Below are positions 6,743 through 14,841 of a DNA stretch of 37,269 nucleotides, one piece after another (the stretch's first letter is position 1; each line of letters starts with the position of its first letter). Both the position numbers and the translations under genes were made by a program. The notes beneath the pieces were generated by a model. That model worked only from the letters and a program-made list of their open reading frames with translations, was not told where the DNA came from and did no database searches. Origin of the DNA: a bacterium (GTDB lineage: Bacteria > Bacillota > Clostridia > Lachnospirales > Lachnospiraceae); the NCBI GenBank assembly GCA_023666335.1, contig JAMPCE010000021.1, positions 1 to 37,269 of the forward strand, given 5' to 3'.

Positions 6743-9289
6743 TCAGCTCTGTTTCTCTGCGTCTGCTTTCTTCTTTGCCGCGGGCTTCCTGCCTGCCGCT
6801 TTTGCCCCTGCTCTTGATTTCTTCGTCAGATCCTGCAGCTTCTGCGCTGCTGCCTCCGCCGCTTTCTCTAACAGCTCGGCTGCCTTTGCGCTCTCTCTGG
6901 CTTCCGCGGCTGCCCGCTTTGCCAGCTCCTTTGCCTCCGCAGCCGCGCGTTTTGCCTGCTCCCTTGCCTCCGCAGCCGCCTGCGCCGTGCGCTCCGCTTC
7001 CTCCTCGGCGAGCCGCCGCTCCTCGGCTTCTTTCGCCAGGCGTCTCTTTTCGGCGCGCTTTTTCTCGATCGCCGCTTTCTCTTCCTTTGTATAAGGCGTA
7101 TAGGAAAAGATACTGATGGAGAGAGGCGCGCTCACCATATCGATCGCGCAGGGTCTGCCGTCCCACTCGGTCTCGATGGTCTCACAGACGGCTTTATTGA
7201 CGATGCCGTCGCCGCCAAACGCCATATCGTCCGTGTTGAAGACCTCCTGATATTTCCCCTCACAGGGCACGCCGACGCGGAATTCCTGTCTGGCGTCCGC
7301 AAAATTTGCCACCACGACCAGCATATCGCCCGCATTATCGGTTTTTCGTATATATGATAACATGCAGGCGTTCGGCGTGATGCAGTTGATCCACTCAAAG
7401 CCCTCCCATGACGTATCCTTCTCATAGAGCGCAGGCGATTCCGCATAAAATTGATTTAACGCCGCCACCATGCGGTTCAGTTTCTTATGGTCGTTCTGCT
7501 CCAAAAGTTCCCATTCCACAGCGCGCTTTTCATTGAACTCGTCGTATTCCCCGATATCCTGCCCCATAAAGAACAGCTTTTTCCCGGGATGCGTCATGTG
7601 ATAGGCGTAGGTGAGACGCAGATTGGCAAACTGTTTTTTCCGCTCCCCCGGCATCCGGCTAAGGAGCGTCCCCTTGCCGTGCACCACCTCGTCGTGGGAC
7701 AGGACAAGGATAAACTTTTCACTGTAAGCGTAGATCATACTGAACGTCAGGTCGTTATGCCGCCCCGAGCGGAAAAACGGATCCGTGGCGATATAACCGA
7801 GGTAATCGTTCATAAAGCCCATATTCCATTTCAAGTCAAAGCCGAGTCCGTCCTCCTCGAGCGCCCCCGTGACCTTCGGCCATGCCGTGGATTCCTCCGC
7901 GATCATCAGCACGCCGGGATTTCTCTTTTTCATGATAGAATTCAAGTGTTTTAACAGTTCCACCGCTTCCAGATTCTCATGACCGCCGTAGATGTTCGCC
8001 ACCCACTCGCCGTCGTTCTTTCCATAGTCCAGATAGAGCATGGAAGCCACGGCGTCGATGCGGATGCCGTCCGCATGGTATTTCTCCGCCCAGTAAAGCG
8101 CGTTGGCAATCAGATAGTTGCTCACCTGCGGTCTGCCGTAATTATAAATGAGCGTCCCCCAGTGCGGATGATAGCCCTGTCTGGGATCCTGATGCTCATA
8201 GAGGCAGGTGCCGTCAAAATTCGATAACCCATAGGTATCTCTGGGAAAGTGAGCCGGCACCCAGTCAAAGATCACCCCGATTCCCGCCGCGTGCATCTCA
8301 TCCATAAAGTACATCAGATCTTCCGCCGTCCCGTAGCGGGCGGTCGGCGCATAGTAACCGATCACCTGATAGCCCCAGGATTCGTCCAGCGGATGCTCCA
8401 TCACCGGCATCAGCTCAATGTGGGTATAGCCCATCCGCTTCACATAGTCGATGATCTTCGGCGCAAGCTCCCTGTAAGTATAAAACTCTCTGCCGTCCGA
8501 GGGCTTTTCGAAAGAGCCGAGATAAACCTCGTAAATACTCATAGGCTGATCCTCCGCCTGCCGGGCAGCCCTCTCCTTTATCCATTTCTGATCTTTCCAG
8601 GAATGGGTCTCGATATCCCGCACCACCGAAGCGCTGTCGGGCCGAAGCTCGGCTCCAAATCCGTAAGGGTCCGCTTTCAGGCAGATCAGCCCGCTCTTTG
8701 CCTTGATCTCATATTTATAGCATTCGCCCTCTTTGACATCCGGAATAAAGATCTCAAAGATGCCGGAATCCCACAGACGCCGCATCTGGTGCGCCCTGCC
8801 GTCCCAGCCGTTAAAGTCTCCCACCACGCTGACCCGCAGCGCATTCGGCGCCCAGACCGCAAACGCCGTACCCGCGGTCCCGTCCAGCGTCATCGGATGC
8901 GCGCCCAGCTTCTCATAGACGGTATAGTGGATCCCCGCCGCAAATTTATCCGTGTCCTGCTTTGTAATCTGCGGCGCAAAATTGTACGCGTCCCGTATCT
9001 TTTTCAGACTCCCGTTCTCCGCCTCCACCACATACTCGTAGGCAGGAACTGTCTTTCCGGGCAAAAGCAGCGCAAAATAGCCCTCCTCGTCAGCCTCCTC
9101 CATCCGATAGCTCTTATCGCCATCGAGAAGTTGTAAGCGCACGCTCTTTGCGCCCGGCTGGAACGTCTGCACCAGCACCGAATTTCCCGTTACATGCGCC
9201 CCCAGGATATCGTGGGGATGATCCGATTCCGAGTAGACGATCTCCTCGATCTGTGCCCAGTTCATCAGCTTATACAGTTTTTTATTCAT
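6743..9289 (-). CDS. glgB: 1,4-alpha-glucan branching enzyme with an unusual charged Ala-rich tail
   Basis: GlgB forms alpha-1,6 branches in glycogen. Residues about 1-105 and 115-215 look like the two N-terminal beta-sandwich domains (N1 and CBM48). A GH13 barrel follows, with DGIRIDAV carrying the nucleophile Asp, EEST the acid Glu, and LSHDEVVHGKGT the third carboxylate. The enzyme core ends near YTPYT at about residue 730. The remaining 115 residues are almost only Ala, Lys, Glu and Arg, with heptad-like repeats (AAAEAKELAKRAAAEARE) and a histone H1-like end (AGRKPAAKKKADAEKQ). That tail is not part of ordinary branching enzymes. Other glycogen genes are not in the window. Confidence 0.95.
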   Translation of the reverse strand: MNKKLYKLMNWAQIEEIVYSESDHPHDILGAHVTGNSVLVQTFQPGAKSVRLQLLDGDKSYRMEEADEEGYFALLLPGKTVPAYEYVVEAENGSLKKIRDAYNFAPQITKQDTDKFAAGIHYTVYEKLGAHPMTLDGTAGTAFAVWAPNALRVSVVGDFNGWDGRAHQMRRLWDSGIFEIFIPDVKEGECYKYEIKAKSGLICLKADPYGFGAELRPDSASVVRDIETHSWKDQKWIKERAARQAEDQPMSIYEVYLGSFEKPSDGREFYTYRELAPKIIDYVKRMGYTHIELMPVMEHPLDESWGYQVIGYYAPTARYGTAEDLMYFMDEMHAAGIGVIFDWVPAHFPRDTYGLSNFDGTCLYEHQDPRQGYHPHWGTLIYNYGRPQVSNYLIANALYWAEKYHADGIRIDAVASMLYLDYGKNDGEWVANIYGGHENLEAVELLKHLNSIMKKRNPGVLMIAEESTAWPKVTGALEEDGLGFDLKWNMGFMNDYLGYIATDPFFRSGRHNDLTFSMIYAYSEKFILVLSHDEVVHGKGTLLSRMPGERKKQFANLRLTYAYHMTHPGKKLFFMGQDIGEYDEFNEKRAVEWELLEQNDHKKLNRMVAALNQFYAESPALYEKDTSWEGFEWINCITPNACMLSYIRKTDNAGDMLVVVANFADARQEFRVGVPCEGKYQEVFNTDDMAFGGDGIVNKAVCETIETEWDGRPCAIDMVSAPLSISIFSYTPYTKEEKAAIEKKRAEKRRLAKEAEERRLAEEEAERTAQAAAEAREQAKRAAAEAKELAKRAAAEARESAKAAELLEKAAEAAAQKLQDLTKKSRAGAKAAGRKPAAKKKADAEKQS

Positions 9290-9352
9290 CCGCTGTCTCC
9301 CGCCTTTCTGTCCGTTTTATTTTATCTGCCTTTTGTGCCGTCTTTCCCGCAT

Positions 9353-10597
9353 TTATCGTTCCTCGATCTTATGAAGTAACAGCCCGCTTCTGAGTTTCGG
9401 CTCAAACCATGTGGATTTCGGCGGCATCAGCTTTCCCGCATCCGACACGGCAAACAGCTCGTGAATGTCCGTAGGAAACATGGCAAATGCCACTTTCGCA
9501 TCCGTGTGCACCCTGCGTTCCAGCTCGGCAAGCCCCCGGATGCCGCCCACAAAGTCAATGCGCTCATCCGTCTTCGGGTCTTTGATGCCAAACGCAGGCT
9601 CCAGCAGGAATCTTTGCAAAACCGCCACATCCAGATCCTCCACCGGATCATTTTTATAACATGTGTTATTGATTGTCAGCCGATACCAGTTGTCCGCATA
9701 ATACATCCCGATCTCGCCCTTTTTCTGCGGGCGATATGCCTCCTGCCCCAGCTTTTCCACCTGAAAATGCTTCTCGATCACGGAGAAAAAGGCTTTTTCG
9801 TCAAAATCCGCATCCGGCTTTACGACACGGTTATAATCCATGATCATGAGCTGATCGTCCGGAAAGAGCACGGATAGAAAGAAGTTAAACTCCTCCTGCC
9901 CCGTATAGTCCGGAAAAGATGCCCGCCGTTTTTTCGAGACATTGACCGCCGAAGCGCATCTGTGGTGCCCGTCCGCGATATAGATGGAATCCACCTTCTC
10001 GAATGCCAGGCGGATCCGCTCCACCGCTTCCTCGCCGTCAATCACCCAGATCCGGTGCGTGATCCCGTCCTTTGCCGTAAAATCATAGAGCGGCGGCATC
10101 GTCATCGCCTGCCGGACCTCCCGCTCGATCTCCTCCCGTCTTCGGTAAGCCAGAAAGATCGGGCCGGTCTGCGCGCTGCACACATCCACATGGCGGATGC
10201 GGTCGGCTTCTTTCTCCGCGCGGGTGTTCTCATGTTTTTTTATGACACCATTGTCATAATCATCCACGCTCGCGCAGGCGCCGATCCCCACCTGCGATCT
10301 GCCGTCCATTACCAGCTCATAGACATAATACGCTCTTCTTTCTTCCTGTAAAAAGAGTCCATCCTCCATCATCCGGTCAAGCATCTTTCGCGCCTCTTCG
10401 TAAACTTCCGGCGCATACATGTTATAATCTCCCGGAAACTGCGTCTCCGGTCTGTCGATCCGCAGAAAGGTATAGTCGTCTCCCTTTACCGCCTCTCTTG
10501 CCTCCTGCCTGTTATATACGTCATAGGGCAGAGCCGCGATCCTGTCCGCAAGATCCGCCCGGGGCCTGACTGCCCGAAATGGAATAATCCGTGCCAC
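9353..10597 (-). CDS. DUF1015 family protein (possible serine kinase)
   Basis: This 414-residue soluble protein opens MARIIPFRAVRPR and carries the family landmarks ALPYDVYNRQEA and, at residues 209-213, DGHHR. From memory, DUF1015 genes often neighbour serA and serC in Clostridia, and that pair lies 470 bp away here. The DGHHR motif recalls the GxHR-like ATP/phosphate-binding motif of ParB/sulfiredoxin-fold proteins, a fold that includes the archaeal free serine kinase SerK. Kinase activity is only a hypothesis. The start is GTG, after AAGGACGGATGAAGG. It has its own promoter and leads into glgB 63 nt downstream. Confidence 0.8.
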   Translation of the reverse strand: MARIIPFRAVRPRADLADRIAALPYDVYNRQEAREAVKGDDYTFLRIDRPETQFPGDYNMYAPEVYEEARKMLDRMMEDGLFLQEERRAYYVYELVMDGRSQVGIGACASVDDYDNGVIKKHENTRAEKEADRIRHVDVCSAQTGPIFLAYRRREEIEREVRQAMTMPPLYDFTAKDGITHRIWVIDGEEAVERIRLAFEKVDSIYIADGHHRCASAVNVSKKRRASFPDYTGQEEFNFFLSVLFPDDQLMIMDYNRVVKPDADFDEKAFFSVIEKHFQVEKLGQEAYRPQKKGEIGMYYADNWYRLTINNTCYKNDPVEDLDVAVLQRFLLEPAFGIKDPKTDERIDFVGGIRGLAELERRVHTDAKVAFAMFPTDIHELFAVSDAGKLMPPKSTWFEPKLRSGLLLHKIEER

Positions 10598-10646
10598 CCT
10601 TCATCCGTCCTTTCACATCCTGTCTCTTTTGAAAATACTTATGTCT

Positions 10647-10675
10647 ATTTTAACAAATTCTGCTAGCCACTACAA
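10647..10675 (-). promoter_or_regulatory. Promoter of the DUF1015-glgB-mscS unit
   Basis: On the minus strand TTGTAG (10670-10675) is followed by a 17-nt spacer and TAAAAT (10647-10652), about 50 nt before the GTG start. On the opposite strand an extended -10 (TG, one base, TACACT at 10687-10692) probably serves the divergent small gene, though its -35 is poor. Confidence 0.5.
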
Positions 10676-10725
10676 GAGATTCATGTTACACTCAAAATAA
10701 AAATATAAAGAAAGGATGAATCATC

Positions 10726-11010
10726 ATGAGCCCTGAAAATAAAAAGATCCTCGACCGGATCAACGCCTACGCGGAGAAAGTCCTCGCCGACATCGACCCG
10801 CAAAAGACCCCGATCTCCTATCAGCTCGAAGCGCTGCGCCCCGTCATGGACGACATTGCAAAGGAGACGGGAAAGTCCGTAGAAGATATCTTCATCCTCT
10901 ACATGGATCTGGCGAGCGAAGCCGCCGTGGAAGCCGAAAGGCAGTTACAGGCGACGCTGGAGGACGACGAAAGCGCGAATTTCTCCTCGATCGCAAACAG
11001 ATTAAATTAG
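10726..11010 (+). CDS. Small conserved-looking acidic protein of unknown function
   Basis: This 94-residue acidic protein is predicted to be entirely helical, with no membrane segment, signal peptide or cysteine. A ribosome binding site (AAAGGATG) lies about 8 nt before the ATG, and a strong terminator begins one base after the stop. That makes it a well-bounded single-gene unit, one of only two on this strand. It opens MSPENKKILDRINAYAEKVL. I do not recognise a family. Its position between the DUF1015 gene and serA does not by itself suggest a role. Confidence 0.75.
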   Translation: MSPENKKILDRINAYAEKVLADIDPQKTPISYQLEALRPVMDDIAKETGKSVEDIFILYMDLASEAAVEAERQLQATLEDDESANFSSIANRLN

Positions 11011-11042
11011 AAAAAACCTGTCGGAGACCCGGCAGGTTTTTT
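11011..11042. terminator. Bidirectional rho-independent terminator
   Basis: A 14-bp stem with one G-U pair (11011-11024 with 11029-11042) closes the loop AGAC and is flanked by A6 on one side and T6 on the other. It can end both the small plus-strand gene and the serC-serA transcript, which converge here. Confidence 0.92.
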
Positions 11043-11063
11043 ATCTCAATAACACTTGTTACC

Positions 11064-12227
11064 CTATTTCACCACTCTGACGCGGAACACCCCGTCGATG
11101 GATTGCAGCTTCTCGATGACTTCCCCGGAGGCTGGCTGCTCGATGTCCAGCATCGTGTAAGCGATCTCGCCCTTTGACTTATTGATCATGTCGGAGATGT
11201 TGATGTTGTTCTCGCCGAAGCATGTGGAAAACTTCGCGATCATATTGGTGATGTTCCGATGGAAGATCGCGATCCTGCCTGCCTGTTCGCAGACGCCCAT
11301 ATCACATCTCGGATAGTTCACGCTGTTTGTGATATTGCCGTTTTCCAGATAATCTTTCAATTCTTTGACTGCCATCACTGCGCAGTTGTCTTCGGACTCC
11401 TCGGTGGACGCCCCCAGATGCGGGATCACGATGCAACCCTCCTGCCCCGCCGTCACGGCGTTCGGGAAATCCGACACATACTTTCTCACCTTGCCAGCCC
11501 TGATCGCCGCAAGCACCGCCTTTTCATCCACGAGCAGGTCTCTGGCAAAGTTTAGGAGAATCACGCCGTCTTTCATCTGCGAGAGCGCTTCCTCCCCGAT
11601 CATGCCTTTCGTCGCGTCCATCAGCGGTACATGGATGGTGATGATGTCGCATTCCTGATAGATGTCCTCCACATGGATCACATGCTTGACGTCGCGGCTT
11701 AAGTTCCATGCCGCGTCCACGGAAACATACGGGTCATAGCCGTAGACTTCCATGCCGAGATGCTTCGCCACATTTGCCACCCTAACGCCGATCGCGCCCA
11801 GACCGATGATGCCGAGTTTCTTGCCCTCGATCTCCGTGCCCGCAAAGTTCTTCTTGGCTTTCTCGGCATTCTTGCCGACATTCTCGTCCGTCTGATTTTC
11901 TTTCACCCACTCGATGCCGCCCACGACATCGCGGGAAGCCAAGAGCATCCCTGCGATCACCAGCTCTTTCACGCCGTTTGCATTGGCGCCGGGCGTGTTG
12001 AAGACCACGATGCCTTTCTCGGCGCATTTATCAAGGGGAATGTTATTGACGCCAGCACCCGCGCGCGCGATCGCCAACAGCTTCTTTGGCAGTTCCAGAT
12101 CGTGCATGGCTGCGCTCCTGACCAGAATGCCGTCCGCTTCCTCTATTGTTTCCGTCTTTTCATACTGATTGCTGAATTTCTCCAGTCCCACCTGCGCGAT
12201 GGGATTCAAACAATGATATTTGAACAT
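11064..12227 (-). CDS. serA: D-3-phosphoglycerate dehydrogenase
   Basis: SerA oxidises 3-phosphoglycerate to 3-phosphohydroxypyruvate with NAD+, the first step of serine synthesis. At 387 residues it is a short-type enzyme. The nucleotide-binding motif is LGIIGLGAIG (about residue 140), followed by the catalytic Arg region (LLNFARDLLVDE) and HLGASTEESE with the catalytic His. A C-terminal ACT domain (about 315-387, ending IDGVFRVRVVK) suggests serine feedback or oligomerisation. The start codon lies 3 nt after the serC stop. No serB phosphatase is present in the window. Confidence 0.96.
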   Translation of the reverse strand: MFKYHCLNPIAQVGLEKFSNQYEKTETIEEADGILVRSAAMHDLELPKKLLAIARAGAGVNNIPLDKCAEKGIVVFNTPGANANGVKELVIAGMLLASRDVVGGIEWVKENQTDENVGKNAEKAKKNFAGTEIEGKKLGIIGLGAIGVRVANVAKHLGMEVYGYDPYVSVDAAWNLSRDVKHVIHVEDIYQECDIITIHVPLMDATKGMIGEEALSQMKDGVILLNFARDLLVDEKAVLAAIRAGKVRKYVSDFPNAVTAGQEGCIVIPHLGASTEESEDNCAVMAVKELKDYLENGNITNSVNYPRCDMGVCEQAGRIAIFHRNITNMIAKFSTCFGENNINISDMINKSKGEIAYTMLDIEQPASGEVIEKLQSIDGVFRVRVVK

Positions 12228-12230
12228 TTC

Positions 12231-13313
12231 TTATCCCTCTTTCTCCTGGAACTCTCTCATAAACGCAACTAACTTCTCCACGCCCTCGACCAGCATCGCA
12301 TTGTAGATGCTGGCACGCATGCCGCCCACGGTCCTGTGACCTTTCAAATTCACAAAGCCAGCCGCCGTCGCTTCCTTAATGAATTTCGCGTCGGTCTCCT
12401 CATTCCCCGTGACAAAAGGCACGTTCATCAGGGATCTGTCTTCTTTTCTGACCGTTCCCTTGAACAGGCTGCTCTCATCCAGGAAGTCATAGAGGATCTT
12501 CGCTTTCTTTTCATTGAGCGCCTGCATCGCCTCCAGACCGCCGTTCTTCAACAGCCACTTGAAGACCTTGCCGCAGATGTAAATGCCGTAGCAGGGCGGC
12601 GTATTATACAACGAATCGTTGTCCGCGTGTACTTTGAACTTCATCATGGTAGGCGTGCCGGGAAGCACATCGTCCGTCAGCAGATCCTCCCGGATGATTA
12701 CCACCTGCGTGCCCGCAGGACCGACATTTTTCTGTACGCCCGCGTAAACCAGCCCGTATTTCGTCACATCCATCGGCTCCGACAGGAAGCAGGAGGACAC
12801 GTCGGAGACAAGGATCTTACCTTTCGTGTCCGGCAGCTTGTGGTATTTCGTGCCGTAGATGGTGTTGTTCTCACAAATATAGACATAATCCATATCGTCC
12901 GTGATCGGAAGATCGGAGCAGTCCGGAATGTAGGAAAACGTCTCGTCCGCAGAAGACGCCAGCTCCACCGCCTCGCCGTAAAGCTTCGCTTCCGCAAAGG
13001 CTTTCTTCGCCCACTGACCTGTCAGGATGTAACCCGCTTTCCTGTTCTTCATCAGATTCATGGGCACGGACGCAAATAAAAGACTCGCGCCGCCCTGTAA
13101 AAACAGCACTTTATAGTTGTCAGGGATTCCGAGCAGGGTGCGCAGATCCGCCTCCGCCTCCTTGATGATCGTATCATAGACCTTGGAGCGATGGCTCATC
13201 TCCATCACGGACATTCCCGATCCCTTATAGTCAAGCATCTCCTCCGCCGCTTCCCGGAGCACTTCCTCCGGCAAGACCGCGGGGCCTGCTGAAAAGTTGT
13301 ACACTCTGGACAC
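12231..13313 (-). CDS. serC: Phosphoserine aminotransferase
   Basis: SerC is a PLP enzyme that converts 3-phosphohydroxypyruvate and glutamate to O-phosphoserine. The N-terminus YNFSAGPAVLPEEVL and the PLP-lysine region YAGVQKNVGPAG are diagnostic, and the length of 360 residues is typical. The frame is open upstream to an ATG at 13358, but that base lies inside the promoter -10. The GTG at 13313 has GGGAGGAG 6 nt upstream, so translation starts there. It forms an operon with serA. Confidence 0.95.
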   Translation of the reverse strand: MSRVYNFSAGPAVLPEEVLREAAEEMLDYKGSGMSVMEMSHRSKVYDTIIKEAEADLRTLLGIPDNYKVLFLQGGASLLFASVPMNLMKNRKAGYILTGQWAKKAFAEAKLYGEAVELASSADETFSYIPDCSDLPITDDMDYVYICENNTIYGTKYHKLPDTKGKILVSDVSSCFLSEPMDVTKYGLVYAGVQKNVGPAGTQVVIIREDLLTDDVLPGTPTMMKFKVHADNDSLYNTPPCYGIYICGKVFKWLLKNGGLEAMQALNEKKAKILYDFLDESSLFKGTVRKEDRSLMNVPFVTGNEETDAKFIKEATAAGFVNLKGHRTVGGMRASIYNAMLVEGVEKLVAFMREFQEKEG

Positions 13314-13357
13314 TGTTTTCTCCTCCCGTTTTCCTCGATTTTTATTTCCAAAATCCA

Positions 13358-13386
13358 ATTTTACGCTATCCGCGCACGTTAGTCAA
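13358..13386 (-). promoter_or_regulatory. serC-serA promoter
   Basis: On the minus strand TTGACT (13381-13386) is followed by a 17-nt spacer and TAAAAT (13358-13363). The predicted transcript starts near 13351, about 38 nt before the GTG of serC. It lies just past the stop of the L,D-transpeptidase gene. Confidence 0.75.
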
Positions 13387-13411
13387 ATGTTTTATTCTCA
13401 GCACGCGCCAG

Positions 13412-14809
13412 TTAGTAGAACATTACAACCGGCGTCCCCACTTCCGCAAGCGCAAAGAGCTGCTCCATCGCCGCCCGCGGCGTGTTGATACAGCCGTGCG
13501 ATCCGTTGGTCTGGTAGATGGTGCCGCCGAATTTCCCCCGCCACGACGCGTCGTGAATGCCGATATTGCCTTTCACGGGCATCCAGAAATCCACATGGGT
13601 CGCGTAGTCCCTGCCGCGCAGGATGCGGTTTGTCTGCTTGGCATACACATAATTTACCCCGGAAGGCGTCCCCATCTTACGGGAAGTATTCCCCGTCACA
13701 ATGGGCGTGTCGATGACAATCTCGCCCTCCACATAGTAGTACATCTTCTGCTCCGTCATATCCACTTCGATATAGGTGGAACCGATGTCTTCGCTTCCCT
13801 GTTTCCATGCCGTCTGCAAGTAGGCAGGTTCATGCACTTCGCTCTTCCCCGCCGCGAAAGCTTCTTCCAGATATGCCCGCTCCGCCTCCTGATCGATCTT
13901 GTTGCCGTAGAGTCCGCCCTCCACCGTCACCACGTCTCCTCTGGTGGACCGAAACTGCCTGCTTGCGCCCACAGTGTCATATTTCGCCGCAAGCGTCTCC
14001 ACAAACGCCCCGATCGCATTTTCCTTTAGCTGTAATTCCTTTGCATCGTCCAATAAAAAACGCCCGTTATCATCTACGGCGATCCAGTCGCATACCACGG
14101 AGGCGTCCACCGGAATCTCTTCGTCCCCCATCCGATACACAATGCCGCACTGTTGAAAATCCTGCAATTTCTCCCAGATCTCCAATGTCTCCCGCATCTG
14201 CGCCGTAAGCTCCAGATCATGATAGCAGCCCGCTTCCGCAAGGGACACTTCGCTCTTCGCCTCCTCGATTGCGGTGAGCACGGCGCCCTTTGCCTCCTCC
14301 GCAAACAGAACGTCTGTCCGCTCGTTCACAAGCGCATACCCCTGCGCCGTGCGGACGATCTCCACCCGGCGTTCCGCATCCGTCCGCCTGTCCTGACAAA
14401 AGGGCAGCGCCGCAAAACAGGCTTCAAACGCCTCGCTGTCATAGGATACCACCGGAACAAGCTCCACCCTGTTCCCGCCAAAAAGGCTGTCGATCCACAT
14501 CCACGGATCCTGCTGCTTTTGATAGATTTCAAGAGCCTTTTTGAAATCAAACTGATAGGCAATATCTTCCGCCGCAATCTGATAGCGGTTTCCCTCCCGA
14601 TCTTCTACGGTAACGCCGTCATAGGAAAACTGCCCTGCCAGATCGTTGTTTACCTCTTCAATACTCCGTCCTGTGCAGTAAATGCCGTTGATCCAGGTCC
14701 CGTAAGGAAACGCGTGATGATAATACACGGCGAGTCCCACATAAGTCGCCAGCAGACTGACGCCGAGAATGCCCAGGATCACCGCAACATGCTTTAGTAA
14801 TCTCTTCAT
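13412..14809 (-). CDS. Membrane-anchored L,D-transpeptidase (YkuD domain)
   Basis: This 465-residue protein has one N-terminal membrane segment (about 8-30) and a long extracytoplasmic region. Residues about 55-310 look like the peptidoglycan-binding type-4 repeats that accompany YkuD domains in Clostridia. The catalytic domain (about 335-465) has HDASW and SHGCINTPRAAM, with the catalytic Cys at about 440. Such enzymes make 3-3 cross-links or attach proteins to peptidoglycan. It lies 32 nt after ilvB, apparently as the last gene of that transcript. No clear terminator is visible before the serC promoter. Confidence 0.9.
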   Translation of the reverse strand: MKRLLKHVAVILGILGVSLLATYVGLAVYYHHAFPYGTWINGIYCTGRSIEEVNNDLAGQFSYDGVTVEDREGNRYQIAAEDIAYQFDFKKALEIYQKQQDPWMWIDSLFGGNRVELVPVVSYDSEAFEACFAALPFCQDRRTDAERRVEIVRTAQGYALVNERTDVLFAEEAKGAVLTAIEEAKSEVSLAEAGCYHDLELTAQMRETLEIWEKLQDFQQCGIVYRMGDEEIPVDASVVCDWIAVDDNGRFLLDDAKELQLKENAIGAFVETLAAKYDTVGASRQFRSTRGDVVTVEGGLYGNKIDQEAERAYLEEAFAAGKSEVHEPAYLQTAWKQGSEDIGSTYIEVDMTEQKMYYYVEGEIVIDTPIVTGNTSRKMGTPSGVNYVYAKQTNRILRGRDYATHVDFWMPVKGNIGIHDASWRGKFGGTIYQTNGSHGCINTPRAAMEQLFALAEVGTPVVMFY

Positions 14810-14841
14810 AATCGACCCTTATGCCAACATTTCTCTTCCCG

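Noticed and set aside
9656..9669. ATAACATGTGTTAT site inside the DUF1015 gene
   Set aside because: It is identical to the operon site at 36748 but lies within conserved coding sequence, so it is probably chance.
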